Positions 51,499 to 61,328 of a DNA stretch of 64,000 nt are shown one piece after another (position 1 is the stretch's first letter; every line of letters begins with the position of its first letter). Below the pieces are notes generated by a model, which was given only the letters and a program-made list of their open reading frames with translations, was not told the origin of the DNA and made no database searches. Location of the stretch: assembly GCA_945868845.1 (NCBI GenBank), contig CAMBMS010000009.1, positions 1-64,000 on the forward strand, read 5' to 3'. The position numbers were made by a program, and so were the translations under genes. Source of the stretch: Asaia bogorensis (GTDB lineage Bacteria > Pseudomonadota > Alphaproteobacteria > Acetobacterales > Acetobacteraceae).

Positions 51499-52397
51499 GC
51501 GCGGCAGTGAAAAAAGATGCTCGGATCGAGACGCCGTTCCAGTGGTTTGTTTCAGAATTCTGTGAATCGCGTCTCGCGTTGTTCGGTCTTGTGGTAATCG
51601 CGCTGATCCTGGTGGCGGCGTTTTTCGCACCCTGGATCACGCCGCAAAATCCCTATGACCTCGCACAGTTGGACATCATGGACGGGCGCCTACCGCCGGG
51701 TAGCCCGTCGATTGCTGGCTATACCTACCTGCTTGGCACGGACGACCAAGGGCGAGACATGTTTTCCGGCATGCTCTACGGCCTGCGCATCAGTCTGACC
51801 GTGGGGGTTGGCTCGGCGCTGGTGGCGGGCTTGATCGGATCGTCGCTCGGCCTGCTATCCGCCTATGCGGGGGGGCGCACCGATTCGACCATCATGCGGC
51901 TGGTGGATTTGCAACTTTCCTTCCCCGCCATCCTGGTGGCGCTGATCATCCTGGCGTTCCTCGGAAAGAGCGTGCTGAACGTGGTCCTCGCCCTAGTGAT
52001 CGTCGAATGGGCCTATTACGCGCGACCCGTGCGCGGCACGGCGCTGGTGGAGCGCAACCGCGAATATATCGAGGCCGCCGAATGTCTAGCCATTCCACGC
52101 TACCGCATCCTGTTTCGCCATTTGCTTCCCAATTGTCTGCCACCTCTGATCGTGATTGGTACCCAGCAGGTGGCGCGCGCCATCGCTTTGGAGGCAACGC
52201 TGTCTTTCCTCGGTCTCGGCGTGCCAATTACCGAACCCTCGCTCGGACTGCTGATCGCCAATGGCTATCAATACATGCTGTCCGGAAAATACTGGATCAG
52301 CTTCTATCCGGGGATTACTCTCCTCGTGACGATCGTCGCCATCAACCTCGTCGGCGATCAGCTGCGCGACGTATTGAACCCCCGTTTGCAACGATGA
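51495..52397 (+). CDS. Peptide-type ABC importer permease 2 (DppC-like), importer B
   Basis: A 300-residue permease with an OppC_N helix ([20 protein letters not shown]) and [19 protein letters not shown], then the EAA loop [20 protein letters not shown]. Coupled to the upstream permease by ATGA. 13 bases separate it from the first ATPase gene. Confidence 0.9.
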   Translation: MSAAVKKDARIETPFQWFVSEFCESRLALFGLVVIALILVAAFFAPWITPQNPYDLAQLDIMDGRLPPGSPSIAGYTYLLGTDDQGRDMFSGMLYGLRISLTVGVGSALVAGLIGSSLGLLSAYAGGRTDSTIMRLVDLQLSFPAILVALIILAFLGKSVLNVVLALVIVEWAYYARPVRGTALVERNREYIEAAECLAIPRYRILFRHLLPNCLPPLIVIGTQQVARAIALEATLSFLGLGVPITEPSLGLLIANGYQYMLSGKYWISFYPGITLLVTIVAINLVGDQLRDVLNPRLQR

Positions 52398-52410
52398 TGA
52401 AGGCGGGGGG

Positions 52411-53415
52411 ATGAGCGAAGTTTCGGCTTCCGTGGCCGCGATGGCACCCACTCTGGAAGTGCGCGACCTGCGTACGCATTTCTTCACCCGCTCCGGCGTG
52501 CTCAAAGCGGTCGATGGCGTCTCCTTTACCGTGGCTCCCGGGCGCGTACTGGGCCTTGTCGGGGAATCCGGCTCCGGTAAGACGGTCACGGGCTTCTCAC
52601 TCCTCGGGCTCGTCGATCCACCCGGGCGCATCGTCGGCGGCTCGGTATTATTTCGCGGTCGCGACCTGACCAAACTTGCAGAACCGGAAATGCGCGCCCT
52701 GCGCGGCAACCGCATCGCGATGGTTTTCCAGGACCCGATGATGACGCTCAACCCGGTCCTGCGCATCGATACGCAGATGATCGAGGCGGTGCGCGCGCAT
52801 GACAATATGTCCGTCGCCGAAGCCCGTGCCCGTGCCCGCGACGCGCTGGGCCTGGTTGGCATCCCCAGGCCCGAGGAACGGCTTTCGGCATATCCGCACC
52901 AATTCTCCGGCGGTATGCGCCAACGCGTGGCCATCGCCATCGCTCTGCTACATCGCCCCGACCTGATCGTTGCCGACGAACCCACCACAGCCCTCGATGT
53001 CACCATCCAGGCGCAAATCCTGTTCGAGGTGCAGAAGCTCTGCGCCACGCATGGCACGGCGTTGATCTGGATCACGCATGACCTTTCCGTTGTCGCGGGC
53101 CTCGCTGACGATATCGCGGTGATGTATGCTGGAAAAATCGTCGAAACGGGCGCCGTCAGCGCCGTGCTGGACCGCCCAATGCATCCTTACACGCACGGCC
53201 TCATCGGGTCCGTGCCCAGCCGCAACAAACGCGGTACACGCTTACGCCAGATCCCCGGCATGACACCGTCCTTGCTCAACCTGCAACCTGGCTGTGCCTT
53301 TCGCACACGGTGCGAACGGGCAAGCGCGACATGCCTGGTCGAACCGGAAATCACCTTTCCTGCCGCGGACCGCGCATTGCGCTGCTTTCACCCGCAACTG
53401 GACATTTCCGAATGA
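52411..53415 (+). CDS. Peptide-type ABC importer ATPase 1 (DppD-like), importer B
   Basis: A 334-residue nucleotide-binding subunit: Walker [19 protein letters not shown]-loop [14 protein letters not shown], signature [15 protein letters not shown], Walker [16 protein letters not shown]-loop [11 protein letters not shown]. The C-terminal oligopeptide extension has [15 protein letters not shown]. Stop overlaps the next start by 4 bases (ATGA). Confidence 0.9.
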   Translation: MSEVSASVAAMAPTLEVRDLRTHFFTRSGVLKAVDGVSFTVAPGRVLGLVGESGSGKTVTGFSLLGLVDPPGRIVGGSVLFRGRDLTKLAEPEMRALRGNRIAMVFQDPMMTLNPVLRIDTQMIEAVRAHDNMSVAEARARARDALGLVGIPRPEERLSAYPHQFSGGMRQRVAIAIALLHRPDLIVADEPTTALDVTIQAQILFEVQKLCATHGTALIWITHDLSVVAGLADDIAVMYAGKIVETGAVSAVLDRPMHPYTHGLIGSVPSRNKRGTRLRQIPGMTPSLLNLQPGCAFRTRCERASATCLVEPEITFPAADRALRCFHPQLDISE

Positions 53416-54434
53416 GCGCGCCGATCCCAGGGGCGATCATGGAACTGCGCGGCGTCTCCAAACGCTTTGGGAAGACGCTGGATGTCGCGGCAAAGGCCGT
53501 GCGGGCGCTGTCCGTCGCATGGGGCGCCCCGACGCGCAACGATGTTGTACGCGCGGTGGATCGCGTCGACCTCACCATCATGCCGGGCGAGGTAATGGGC
53601 CTCGTGGGAGAATCCGGCTGCGGCAAATCCACCCTGGGCCGCATGGTCGCCGGCATCATGCCGGCCAGCGACGGTGAGGTACTGTATCGTGGCCAGAACA
53701 TCGCCGCCATGCCGGCTGAACAGGCGCGTAAAGCTACCTTGGCAGTGCAGATGATCTTCCAGGACCCGTTCGCCAGCCTCAACCCGCGCATGCGCGTGCA
53801 GGATATTATTGGCGAGGCGCCGTTGGTGCATGCCATTGTGGAGCGCGCCGCTTGGTCCGATTACGTCGATGAGCAATTGCGCCGCGTCGGTCTCGACCCC
53901 AGCTTCAAACGCCGCTACCCGCACCAATTTTCCGGCGGCCAGCGCCAACGCCTCGGTATCGCCCGCGCCCTCGCAGTAAAGCCGGAATTTTTGGTCTGTG
54001 ACGAAGCGGTGGCGGCGCTGGATGTTTCCATACAGGCGCAGGTGCTGAACCTATTCATGGATCTCCGCGAACAGCTCGACCTTACCTATTTGTTTATCAG
54101 CCACGATCTTGGCGTGGTGGAACATCTCTCCGACCGCGTCGCTATCATGTATCTCGGTCGCATCGTTGAGCAGGCACCGACGGAGGAAATTTTTGGCCGC
54201 CCTAATCACCCCTACACCAAGGCACTGCTCTCGGAAGTGCCGCGCATCGATGCGCGGAAAAAAACCTTCACCGCCATCGCCGGCGAAATCCCCAGCCCGC
54301 TGAGCCCGCCCACCGGTTGCCATTTTCATCCGCGTTGCCCGCACGCGATGGCCCGTTGTTCGGTGGAAGCACCGGCGCTGCGCGAAATCGCCCAGGGGCA
54401 TACCAGCGCCTGCCATCTGAACGACGCGCTCTGA
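53412..54434 (+). CDS. Peptide-type ABC importer ATPase 2 (DppF-like), importer B
   Basis: A 340-residue nucleotide-binding subunit: [17 protein letters not shown] (Walker A), [14 protein letters not shown] (Q-loop), [15 protein letters not shown] (signature), FLVCDEAVAALDVS (Walker B; Ala replaces the usual Pro/Thr after DE) and FISHDLGVVEH. HPY extension with GCHFHPRCPHAMARC. About 25 extra residues between the first strand and Walker A (KAVRALSVAWGAPTRNDV) are unusual. ATG 53412. Confidence 0.9.
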   Translation: MSAPIPGAIMELRGVSKRFGKTLDVAAKAVRALSVAWGAPTRNDVVRAVDRVDLTIMPGEVMGLVGESGCGKSTLGRMVAGIMPASDGEVLYRGQNIAAMPAEQARKATLAVQMIFQDPFASLNPRMRVQDIIGEAPLVHAIVERAAWSDYVDEQLRRVGLDPSFKRRYPHQFSGGQRQRLGIARALAVKPEFLVCDEAVAALDVSIQAQVLNLFMDLREQLDLTYLFISHDLGVVEHLSDRVAIMYLGRIVEQAPTEEIFGRPNHPYTKALLSEVPRIDARKKTFTAIAGEIPSPLSPPTGCHFHPRCPHAMARCSVEAPALREIAQGHTSACHLNDAL

Positions 54435-54997
54435 TCGTTCTGGCTTTTGCGGTTGTAATTCAACCATCATGATCATCGATGAGGGATTTTATCATCGGCC
54501 CGGACCGCGTCTCCCTGCCGCAACGTCTCCGGCGGTGCCGGCCAATGGCCGGGCGCCGGCGGCTCCTCGCCGCCACCACGCGCTCTTGGCCCCCGTGCCA
54601 AATACCGGCACACTGGGGAAGACCCGTGGTGGATGCGGGACCGATCGGCCCCACGCTCACCGGCGCATGGGTGGAAAACCGCTTCGTGTGGGATGCCGAG
54701 TTTTATGCCGGCTTCGCCTGGGGCGGTTTGCTTCCGCGCACGTATCGCCACGCCAGCCAGAGCGGTTTCACGGCGATGACGCTGGGAGCCGAGAACTATT
54801 GTGTCCCACTTTCACTGATAGCTCTGGTGGCAGCCTTGCGCGAGCTGCCCGCCACCCCACCGGACCCGGTGGATACTCGTCGGTCTGGCCGGCCATTGCT
54901 CCAAGCGTTTTGGCGCAGGTCCGCGCGACAGGGCTTGGCCGATCGGTGTGAGGGGGACATGATAGGGGCCGGTATCGGCAAGAAGGGACGGACGAAC
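54435..54997. other. 563-base gap with long unassigned open frames
   Basis: Between the last ATPase and the second monooxygenase. One plus-strand frame is open from 54479 straight into the monooxygenase, adding 173 codons (part: GPIGPTLTGAWVENRFVWD, FYAGFAWGGLLPRTYRHASQ). I recognise no family in it. Other frames are open too, as expected in GC-rich DNA. Most likely non-coding or a relic; it probably holds the promoter for the downstream pair. Confidence 0.35.
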
Positions 54998-56341
54998 ATG
55001 CGTCAGATCGTCATGGTGGGATTTCTGCAGGCGCAGAATTGCACCAACCTCGTCAGTTCCTGGCGCCACCCGGCCTCGCGAACCGACAGCTATTCGCCGG
55101 ATTATTACCGCAAGATCGGACAGGTGCTGGAGGCAGGAAAATTCCATCTCGGCTTCTTCGATGATCGCCTGGCGATGCCGGACCGCTTCGGTGGCGATCA
55201 TGCGCACACCGTGCAATACGGCATACGCTGCGTGAAGATGGATCCGGTGACGGTGTTGATGACCATGGGCATGGCCACCAAACGCCTCGGTCTGGGTGCA
55301 ACCGGCTCCACCACGTACTACGAACCCTTCCATGTCGCACGGCAATTCCAGACCGTGGATCTGATGACCGAAGGCCGCGCCGCCTGGAACGTCGTTACGT
55401 CGATGAATGATGGTGAGGCGATGAACATGGGCCATGACTCACATGGTGAGCATGATCGCCGTTATGACCGCGCCGACGAATTCATGCATGTCGTTTTAGG
55501 TCATTGGGATTCATGGGAAGACGACGCTATTGTTTCGGATAAAGTAAGCGGGCTCTATGCGCATCCGGAAAAAGTTCATCGCCTCGATCACCGCGGAGAA
55601 TTTTTTAAATCACGCGGGCCATTTACCGTGCCACGATCGCCACAAGGCCACCCGGTGATCATACAGGCCGGGCAAAGCGCGCGCGGCAAGCAATTTTCCG
55701 CGCGCTGGGGGGAGGTGGTGTTCGTATCTACCCCACACACCATGCAGATTGGCCAGCGCAACTACAAAGAACTAAAAGATCTGGCCGCCGGATGTGGGCG
55801 TGACCCCGACAAGATGTTCATCTGCCCATCCCTTTATACCGTGGTGGCGCAAACTCGGGCGGAAGCCGAAGACAAAATGGCACTGAACGATAAATTATTC
55901 GAGGAAGTGGATGCGCTGTCTTTGCTCTCGGAAGCGATGAATTTCGATTTCTCATCAAAAGGCATGGATGAACACTTCACCGATGAGGAATTGGCGGCCA
56001 TTTCCGGCACTCAGTCCATGCGGGACCGAGTCACCGATGCAGGCATCCGCAACCCGACGGTGCGGGAATTCATTAAACACACGCAGCGAGGCCGACCGCG
56101 AAATCCGTTCGTTGGAACAGGCAAGGACGTGGCTGACCTGATGGAACAATGGTTCACCGAACGCGCCGCCGATGGCTATGTTCTGGCGGCGGATAATATC
56201 CCGGGCTCTTATGAGGATTTCGTCTTTTTCGTGGTGCCGGAATTGCAGCGCCGGGGGCTGTATCACAAGGATTATCGCGGTGCGACGTTGCGGGAAAATC
56301 TCGGACTTGATTACCCGAAGCGGGGCGATTGGAAGCTTTAG
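54998..56341 (+). CDS. NtaA/SnaA/DszA-type FMNH2-dependent monooxygenase (island copy 2)
   Basis: A 447-residue luciferase-like monooxygenase of the same superfamily as the one at 46.5 kb. Landmarks: FLQAQNCTNLVSSWRHP, FHLGFFDDRLAMPDRFGG, YYEPFHVARQFQTVDLMTEG, GRAAWNVVTSMNDGEAMNMG, and HPVIIQAGQSARGKQFSARW. ATG 54998 begins the family N-terminus. It lies between the importer B ATPases and the binding protein gene (36 bases downstream), so monooxygenase and importer are one unit. No flavin reductase seen. Confidence 0.9.
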   Translation: MRQIVMVGFLQAQNCTNLVSSWRHPASRTDSYSPDYYRKIGQVLEAGKFHLGFFDDRLAMPDRFGGDHAHTVQYGIRCVKMDPVTVLMTMGMATKRLGLGATGSTTYYEPFHVARQFQTVDLMTEGRAAWNVVTSMNDGEAMNMGHDSHGEHDRRYDRADEFMHVVLGHWDSWEDDAIVSDKVSGLYAHPEKVHRLDHRGEFFKSRGPFTVPRSPQGHPVIIQAGQSARGKQFSARWGEVVFVSTPHTMQIGQRNYKELKDLAAGCGRDPDKMFICPSLYTVVAQTRAEAEDKMALNDKLFEEVDALSLLSEAMNFDFSSKGMDEHFTDEELAAISGTQSMRDRVTDAGIRNPTVREFIKHTQRGRPRNPFVGTGKDVADLMEQWFTERAADGYVLAADNIPGSYEDFVFFVVPELQRRGLYHKDYRGATLRENLGLDYPKRGDWKL

Positions 56342-56377
56342 CCGGCGATCGCGTTTGAATGCATGGGGGACAAAGAA

Positions 56378-57982
56378 ATGAAAAATCTACTGGGACGCTG
56401 GTTGTTGGGCGCAGCGGTCATGTTGGCCGCCCTGTTGGGCATGCCAGATAAGGGTATGGCTCAAAAACGCGGCGGTGTGATGGTGGTTTCTCATATCGAC
56501 AGCCCACCCAGCCCATCCATCCAGGAGGAGGCGACGGCATCGGTCGTAATCCCCTTCATGGCGGTGTTCAATAATCTGGTAATGTATGACCAGCACAAGC
56601 CAATCAATACATTCGATACGATTGTCCCGGAGTTGGCCACTAAATGGACCTGGAACGCGGATCGCACGGCGCTGACCTTTACATTACGCCAGGGGGTGAG
56701 TTGGCACGATGGAAAACCCTTTACCAGCGCCGATGTTAAATGCACTTGGGATATGGTCTCCGGCCTGGAGCCGAATAAGATCCGCAAAAGCCCGCGCAAG
56801 CTGTGGTGGGACAATCTGGAAAAAATTACAGTGAGCGGCACGAGCGAGGTGACATTCCATCTGAAGCGGCCACAACCATCCTTTATCGCTCTGCTGGCCA
56901 CCGGCTGGTCCCCCGTCTATCCGTGCCATGTCACCTCGGATGCAATGCGCGCTAAGCCGATCGGTACCGGACCATTTAAGTTTGTGGAATTCCAGCGCAA
57001 TGAAGGTATCAAGCTGACGCGCAACGAGGACTACTGGAAGCCCGGCCTGCCCTATCTGGACGGGATCGAGTTCAAAATAATCGCCAGCCGGTCCACCCGC
57101 AATCTCGGTTTCATCGCCAGGCGCTTCGACCTGACCTATCCCAGCGATGTCTCCGTGCCACTGCTGCGGGAGATAAAGAACGGCGCACCGGATGTGCAAT
57201 GCGTCATGCGGCCAACCAATGTAAGCACCAACGTCATCATCAACCGCGACGCGCCGCCGTTTGACAACCCCGATCTGCGCCGCGCGGTTGCGTTGAACTT
57301 GGACCGGCCCTCCTTTATCAAAATTTTGACCGAGGGCGAAGCGCAGATCGGCGGCGCCATGCTGCCGGCGCCAGAGGGCCAGTGGGCAATGCCAAAGGAA
57401 TTTCTTGAAAGCCTGCCCGGCTATCACCCGAATATTCAGAAAAACCGTGAAGAGGCGCGCGCGTTGATGCGCAAGAACGGGTATGGGCCTGAAAATCGGC
57501 TAAAGCTGAAAGTGTTTACCCGCGATATCCCGACCTTCCGCGACCCGGCGCTGATCCTGAACGACCAATTGCGGGAAATTTATATCGACAGCGAGCTGGA
57601 GGTAGTGGAAACGACGACCTACTATAATCGCGTCTTCAAGAAGGACTACACGATCGGGCTAAACCTGACTGGTAATTCTCTCGACGACCCCGATCAGAAT
57701 TTTTACGAAAATTTCGGGTGCGGCTCGCTGCGCAACTATCCGGGCTATTGCAACAAGGAATTGCAGGATTCCTTTGCGAGGCAGTCGATGGAACCGGATA
57801 TCGAAAAACGGCGCAAACTGGTGTGGGAGATCGAGCGCCGGCTGGTCGAGGAAGTGGCGCGCCCAATCATCATGCATAACCGCGCCGCCGCCTGCTGGCA
57901 GCCGCATGTAAAGAACATGAGCATCATGTTGAACAGCATCTATAATGGCTGGCGTTGGGAGGATGTGTGGCTGGATAAATAA
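56378..57982 (+). CDS. Periplasmic binding protein (SBP_bac_5) of importer B
   Basis: A 534-residue extracellular solute-binding protein of family 5. Signal peptide residues 1-24 (LLGAAVMLAALLGMPDKGMA). Core motifs: TLTFTLRQGVSWHDGKPFTS, ADVKCTWDMV, PIGTGPFKFVEFQRNEGIKL, NPDLRRAVALNLDR. ATG 56378 has GGGGGAC just upstream; an in-frame GTG/ATG at 56363 is less likely. It supplies substrate to importer B. Ends seven bases before the convergent GMC gene. Ligand unknown: family members bind peptides, glutathione, nickel or opines. Confidence 0.9.
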   Translation: MKNLLGRWLLGAAVMLAALLGMPDKGMAQKRGGVMVVSHIDSPPSPSIQEEATASVVIPFMAVFNNLVMYDQHKPINTFDTIVPELATKWTWNADRTALTFTLRQGVSWHDGKPFTSADVKCTWDMVSGLEPNKIRKSPRKLWWDNLEKITVSGTSEVTFHLKRPQPSFIALLATGWSPVYPCHVTSDAMRAKPIGTGPFKFVEFQRNEGIKLTRNEDYWKPGLPYLDGIEFKIIASRSTRNLGFIARRFDLTYPSDVSVPLLREIKNGAPDVQCVMRPTNVSTNVIINRDAPPFDNPDLRRAVALNLDRPSFIKILTEGEAQIGGAMLPAPEGQWAMPKEFLESLPGYHPNIQKNREEARALMRKNGYGPENRLKLKVFTRDIPTFRDPALILNDQLREIYIDSELEVVETTTYYNRVFKKDYTIGLNLTGNSLDDPDQNFYENFGCGSLRNYPGYCNKELQDSFARQSMEPDIEKRRKLVWEIERRLVEEVARPIIMHNRAAACWQPHVKNMSIMLNSIYNGWRWEDVWLDK

Positions 57983-57988
57983 GCCGCG

Positions 57989-59602
57989 TCAGCGCGCATC
58001 CTCCAAAATCATTGCGGCAGCTTTTTCGCCGATCATTATGGATGGTGCGTTCGTATTGCCGGCGGGCACGGTGGGCATGATGGCGGCGTCGGCCACCCGA
58101 AGGCCATCGATTCCATACACGCGCAGGCGCGGATTGACCACGGCATCGCCCGCATCTGGCCCCATGCGGCAGGTGCCAACAGGGTGGAGGTTTGAAATGG
58201 CGTTTTCGCGGATATTGGCTTCAAAATCGGTGTCGCTCTGCACCGCTGTGCCGGGAATCAACTCACCCTCTACATAGGGCTTCATCGCTGGTTGATTGAT
58301 CATGTGCCGCGCCAGACGCATGGCGGCGATGACGGCCCGCAGGTCAGATTCGGTTTTCAAAAAATTAAACTTGATCGCCGGAGCGCTGGTTGGCTCAGGG
58401 CCCTTTAGTCGCACCGTACCACGCGCGTCCGGGCGTAGATGAATGGCACTCAAGCTGAATCCTGGAAATGGATGCGCGATTGCTCCCTTCCGGTCGCGCG
58501 AGGCGTAGCTCCAGGGCGTAAAGTTGAATTGCAGATCGGGCCGCTCCAATCGTGGATCACTGCGCGCAAAGGCGCCCGCCAGAACGCCATTAGCTGCCAA
58601 GGGCCCTGATCTCAGAAACAGATAGCGCGCCATGGCAAGGGTGCGCCGCGGTAGGCTATTAGCCAGCTCATTCATCGTAATCGGCTGCGTGCAGCGAAAA
58701 GCGAGGCGCACATAAAAATGATCCTGCATATGCGTACCCACCGCCGCCATATGATGCAAAACCGGAATACCCATGGCTTGTAGATGCTCTCCGGGACCAA
58801 TACCCGACAGCATCAGCAATTGCGGCGAGCCAAAGACACCACCACTGATGATTACCTCGGCGCGCGCGCGCGCGAAGAAAATTTTTCCGCCACAAAGATA
58901 CTCTACGCCGATGGCACGGCTATTCTCGACGACAATACGCGTGGCATGGGCGCCGGGTTGCACCAGCAAATTTTTCCGTCCGCGCACCGGCTTTAGGAAA
59001 GCGGTAGCGGTACTCCAGCGCTTGCTTTGTCCGGTGGTACTCTGGAAATAGCCAGCGCCCTCCTGATCGCCATTATTGAAATCGTCACGCGCCGGCAGGC
59101 CGGACTGGATAGCGGCCTCGACAAAACGATCGGCAAGTTCATCACGATGGGGTTGGTCCGATACATGCAACGGACCGCCGGCGCCATGGAATGCATTGGC
59201 CCCACGCTGCTGGTGTTCTGATTTCTTAAAATAGGGAAGAACAGAGTCCCAGTCCCACCCGGTGCAGCCGCGTTGGCGCCATTCATCGTAATCGGCGGCA
59301 TTGCCACGCATATAGACCATGCCGTTGATGGAACTGGTGCCACCGAGAACTTTCCCGCGCGGCTGATACATAGTGCGGTTATTGAGGCTTTCCTCCGGTT
59401 CTGATTCGAACATCCAGTTAACGCGAGGATTGGCGTAGACGTGGGAAAATCCCATGGGGATATGGATCCATGGGTTCCTATCTTTCGGACCGGCTTCCAA
59501 AAGCAACACACGATGAGCGCCCGACTCACTCAAGCGGGCGGCAATCGCACATCCGGCAGAACCGGCACCGGTGACGATATAATCAAAGATGTCATCGCTC
59601 AT
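57989..59602 (-). CDS. GMC-family FAD oxidoreductase (choline/alcohol dehydrogenase-like)
   Basis: A 537-residue GMC oxidoreductase. N-terminal FAD motif YIVTGAGSAGCAIAARLSES, then GKVLGGTSSINGMVYMRG (signature 1) and SGGVFGSPQLLMLSGIGPGE (signature 2). Active-site His in NLHPVGTCRMGPDAGDAVV and second catalytic residue in PAGNTNAPSIMIGEKAA. ATG 59602 overlaps the HyuB-like stop by 11 bases. Last gene of a three-gene minus-strand operon. Likely oxidises an alcohol produced from the hydantoinase/oxoprolinase substrate. Confidence 0.9.
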   Translation of the reverse strand: MSDDIFDYIVTGAGSAGCAIAARLSESGAHRVLLLEAGPKDRNPWIHIPMGFSHVYANPRVNWMFESEPEESLNNRTMYQPRGKVLGGTSSINGMVYMRGNAADYDEWRQRGCTGWDWDSVLPYFKKSEHQQRGANAFHGAGGPLHVSDQPHRDELADRFVEAAIQSGLPARDDFNNGDQEGAGYFQSTTGQSKRWSTATAFLKPVRGRKNLLVQPGAHATRIVVENSRAIGVEYLCGGKIFFARARAEVIISGGVFGSPQLLMLSGIGPGEHLQAMGIPVLHHMAAVGTHMQDHFYVRLAFRCTQPITMNELANSLPRRTLAMARYLFLRSGPLAANGVLAGAFARSDPRLERPDLQFNFTPWSYASRDRKGAIAHPFPGFSLSAIHLRPDARGTVRLKGPEPTSAPAIKFNFLKTESDLRAVIAAMRLARHMINQPAMKPYVEGELIPGTAVQSDTDFEANIRENAISNLHPVGTCRMGPDAGDAVVNPRLRVYGIDGLRVADAAIMPTVPAGNTNAPSIMIGEKAAAMILEDAR

Positions 59603-61328
59603 GGGGTTCCTTTGAAGCGACGTTTTCCTTCAATCCGTATTGCGCGCGAGCCGCCGCCAGGCTGACATAGCCATCGGCGATATCTTCCCGCAGGCGCGCC
59701 GGGTCGCGTCCGGATGGCGGTCCATAGCCTCCCGATCCAGGCGCTTCTACGACTATCCGCGCGCCATGCGGGGCGATGAAGCCGCCCTTGCCGTTCAACG
59801 CGCGCGTGCTGCCATCGGGGAGTTCCATGGTAAGGCGCGCGGGGGCACCATCCTGCCCGCCCGCCAGGCCGAACGGCGCGGTGACGGTGCGTTCGCAGCA
59901 GGTGGCGGCGTGTGCCTGCTCGCCCAGGATACGCCAGACGCGCCGCGCGCCAAGGCCGCCGCGATACGTGCCGGCACCACCGCTATCCGGGATAACGGAA
60001 TATTCCTCGACGCGCAGCGGAAAACTCATCTCCAGCACCTCGATCGGCGTGTTCATCATGTTGGAGACGGTGGAGGCGACGACATTGATGCCGTCCTTCG
60101 TCGGGCGCGCGCCATAGCCGCCCTTGAGCGACTCATAACTGACAAAACGTTCGCGGGTGCGCGGATCGAGGCCGCCGAACGTGACCACGGCCGAGGTGCC
60201 CTGGCTGCCTGCAAACACGTTGCCCGGCGTGATGTGGAACATTGCCTTCATCACTAGCTCGGCCACCCGGTGCGACATTTCATGGTTGGCATAGACGACC
60301 GGAGAGGGGAGTTGCGCATGAACCACCGAGCCGGGATCGGCGATGACTTTTACCGCGCGCCAGCAGCCGGAATTGGGGGGGATCAGGCTGTTGGGATCGG
60401 CGATCATCTTCAGTGCGCAGAAGACTCCTGACGCGGTGACGGTGAGCGGCGCGTTCATTGGCCCGGGAACCGCTGGGTCGGAGCCAGTGAAGTCCGCCTC
60501 AATCGTATCCCCCTTCTTGCGGATCGTGAGGCGGAGGGAGAATTGCTCGTCGGTGCTGTGGCCAGGCAGGATCACGCCATCGCCATCGATCGTGTCGGTG
60601 ACGGTGACCTCGCCATCGGGCAAGGCGCGCAGCGCGGCGCGCATCATGGTCTCGGAATAGCTCAGCACCGTATCCATGATGCGCAGCAATTCATCAGTGC
60701 CGTATTTACGCGCCAGCGCTTCCAGCCGTTGCCCAGCGCGGCGGTTGGCAGCCACCTGGGCGCGCAAATCGCCCATGCGCTCGCTGGGCGTGCGGACATT
60801 GGCCATGATGATGGCCTCGATCGCCGGGTCGGGTTGTCCGGCGCGGTAAAGCCGGACGGGCGGGATACGCAAGCCCTCACCGTAAATCTCTGTCACCGCG
60901 CCATAACTGCCAGGTGTGGCGCTACCGATATCGGGCCAATGCGCGCGCACGCAGCCAAAGCCCAGTAATACCTCACCCGCGAAAGCAGGTGCCACCACAT
61001 TCACATCGGGCAGATGCGAGCCACCCTGATATGGATCGTTATGAATAAAAACATCACCCGGCACCGCATCGGGAAAGGCGGCGACAATGGCGCGCACCGC
61101 GTCTGGCATCGACCCCAGATGGATCGGTAAATCGGGGCCTTGCGCAACCATGTTGCCGGCACGATCAAAGATCCCGCACGAATAATCGCCGGCTACTTTC
61201 AGCAATGGCGAATAGGCAGTTTTGGCGAGGACAATCTTCATCTCCTCGGCGGCGGCGGACAGCGCGTTCTTCACCACCTCGAAACGGGCGGGGTCGATCC
61301 CGCCCAAAACCGTGCTCCCCTTACTCAT
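59592..61328 (-). CDS. hyuB: Hydantoinase/oxoprolinase subunit B (HyuB)
   Basis: A 578-residue HydB-type subunit. Typical text: LSAAAEEMKIVLAKTAYSPL, YSCGIFDRAGNMVAQGPDLP, IHNDPYQGGSHLPDVNVVAP and YVSLKGGYGARPTKDGINVV-like, here as YESLKGGYGARPTKDG. With HyuA it forms the ATP-dependent amidohydrolase that opens cyclic amides (hydantoins, 5-oxoproline) or carboxylates ketones in acetophenone-type relatives. Overlaps HyuA by 4 bases (ATGA) and the GMC gene by 11. Confidence 0.9.
   Translation of the reverse strand: MSKGSTVLGGIDPARFEVVKNALSAAAEEMKIVLAKTAYSPLLKVAGDYSCGIFDRAGNMVAQGPDLPIHLGSMPDAVRAIVAAFPDAVPGDVFIHNDPYQGGSHLPDVNVVAPAFAGEVLLGFGCVRAHWPDIGSATPGSYGAVTEIYGEGLRIPPVRLYRAGQPDPAIEAIIMANVRTPSERMGDLRAQVAANRRAGQRLEALARKYGTDELLRIMDTVLSYSETMMRAALRALPDGEVTVTDTIDGDGVILPGHSTDEQFSLRLTIRKKGDTIEADFTGSDPAVPGPMNAPLTVTASGVFCALKMIADPNSLIPPNSGCWRAVKVIADPGSVVHAQLPSPVVYANHEMSHRVAELVMKAMFHITPGNVFAGSQGTSAVVTFGGLDPRTRERFVSYESLKGGYGARPTKDGINVVASTVSNMMNTPIEVLEMSFPLRVEEYSVIPDSGGAGTYRGGLGARRVWRILGEQAHAATCCERTVTAPFGLAGGQDGAPARLTMELPDGSTRALNGKGGFIAPHGARIVVEAPGSGGYGPPSGRDPARLREDIADGYVSLAAARAQYGLKENVASKEPHER

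Noticed and set aside
58861-58873. GC dinucleotide run inside the GMC gene, possible phase-variation tract
   Set aside because: Only about six repeats, inside a normally GC-rich coding stretch; the frame is intact and no alternate product is evident.
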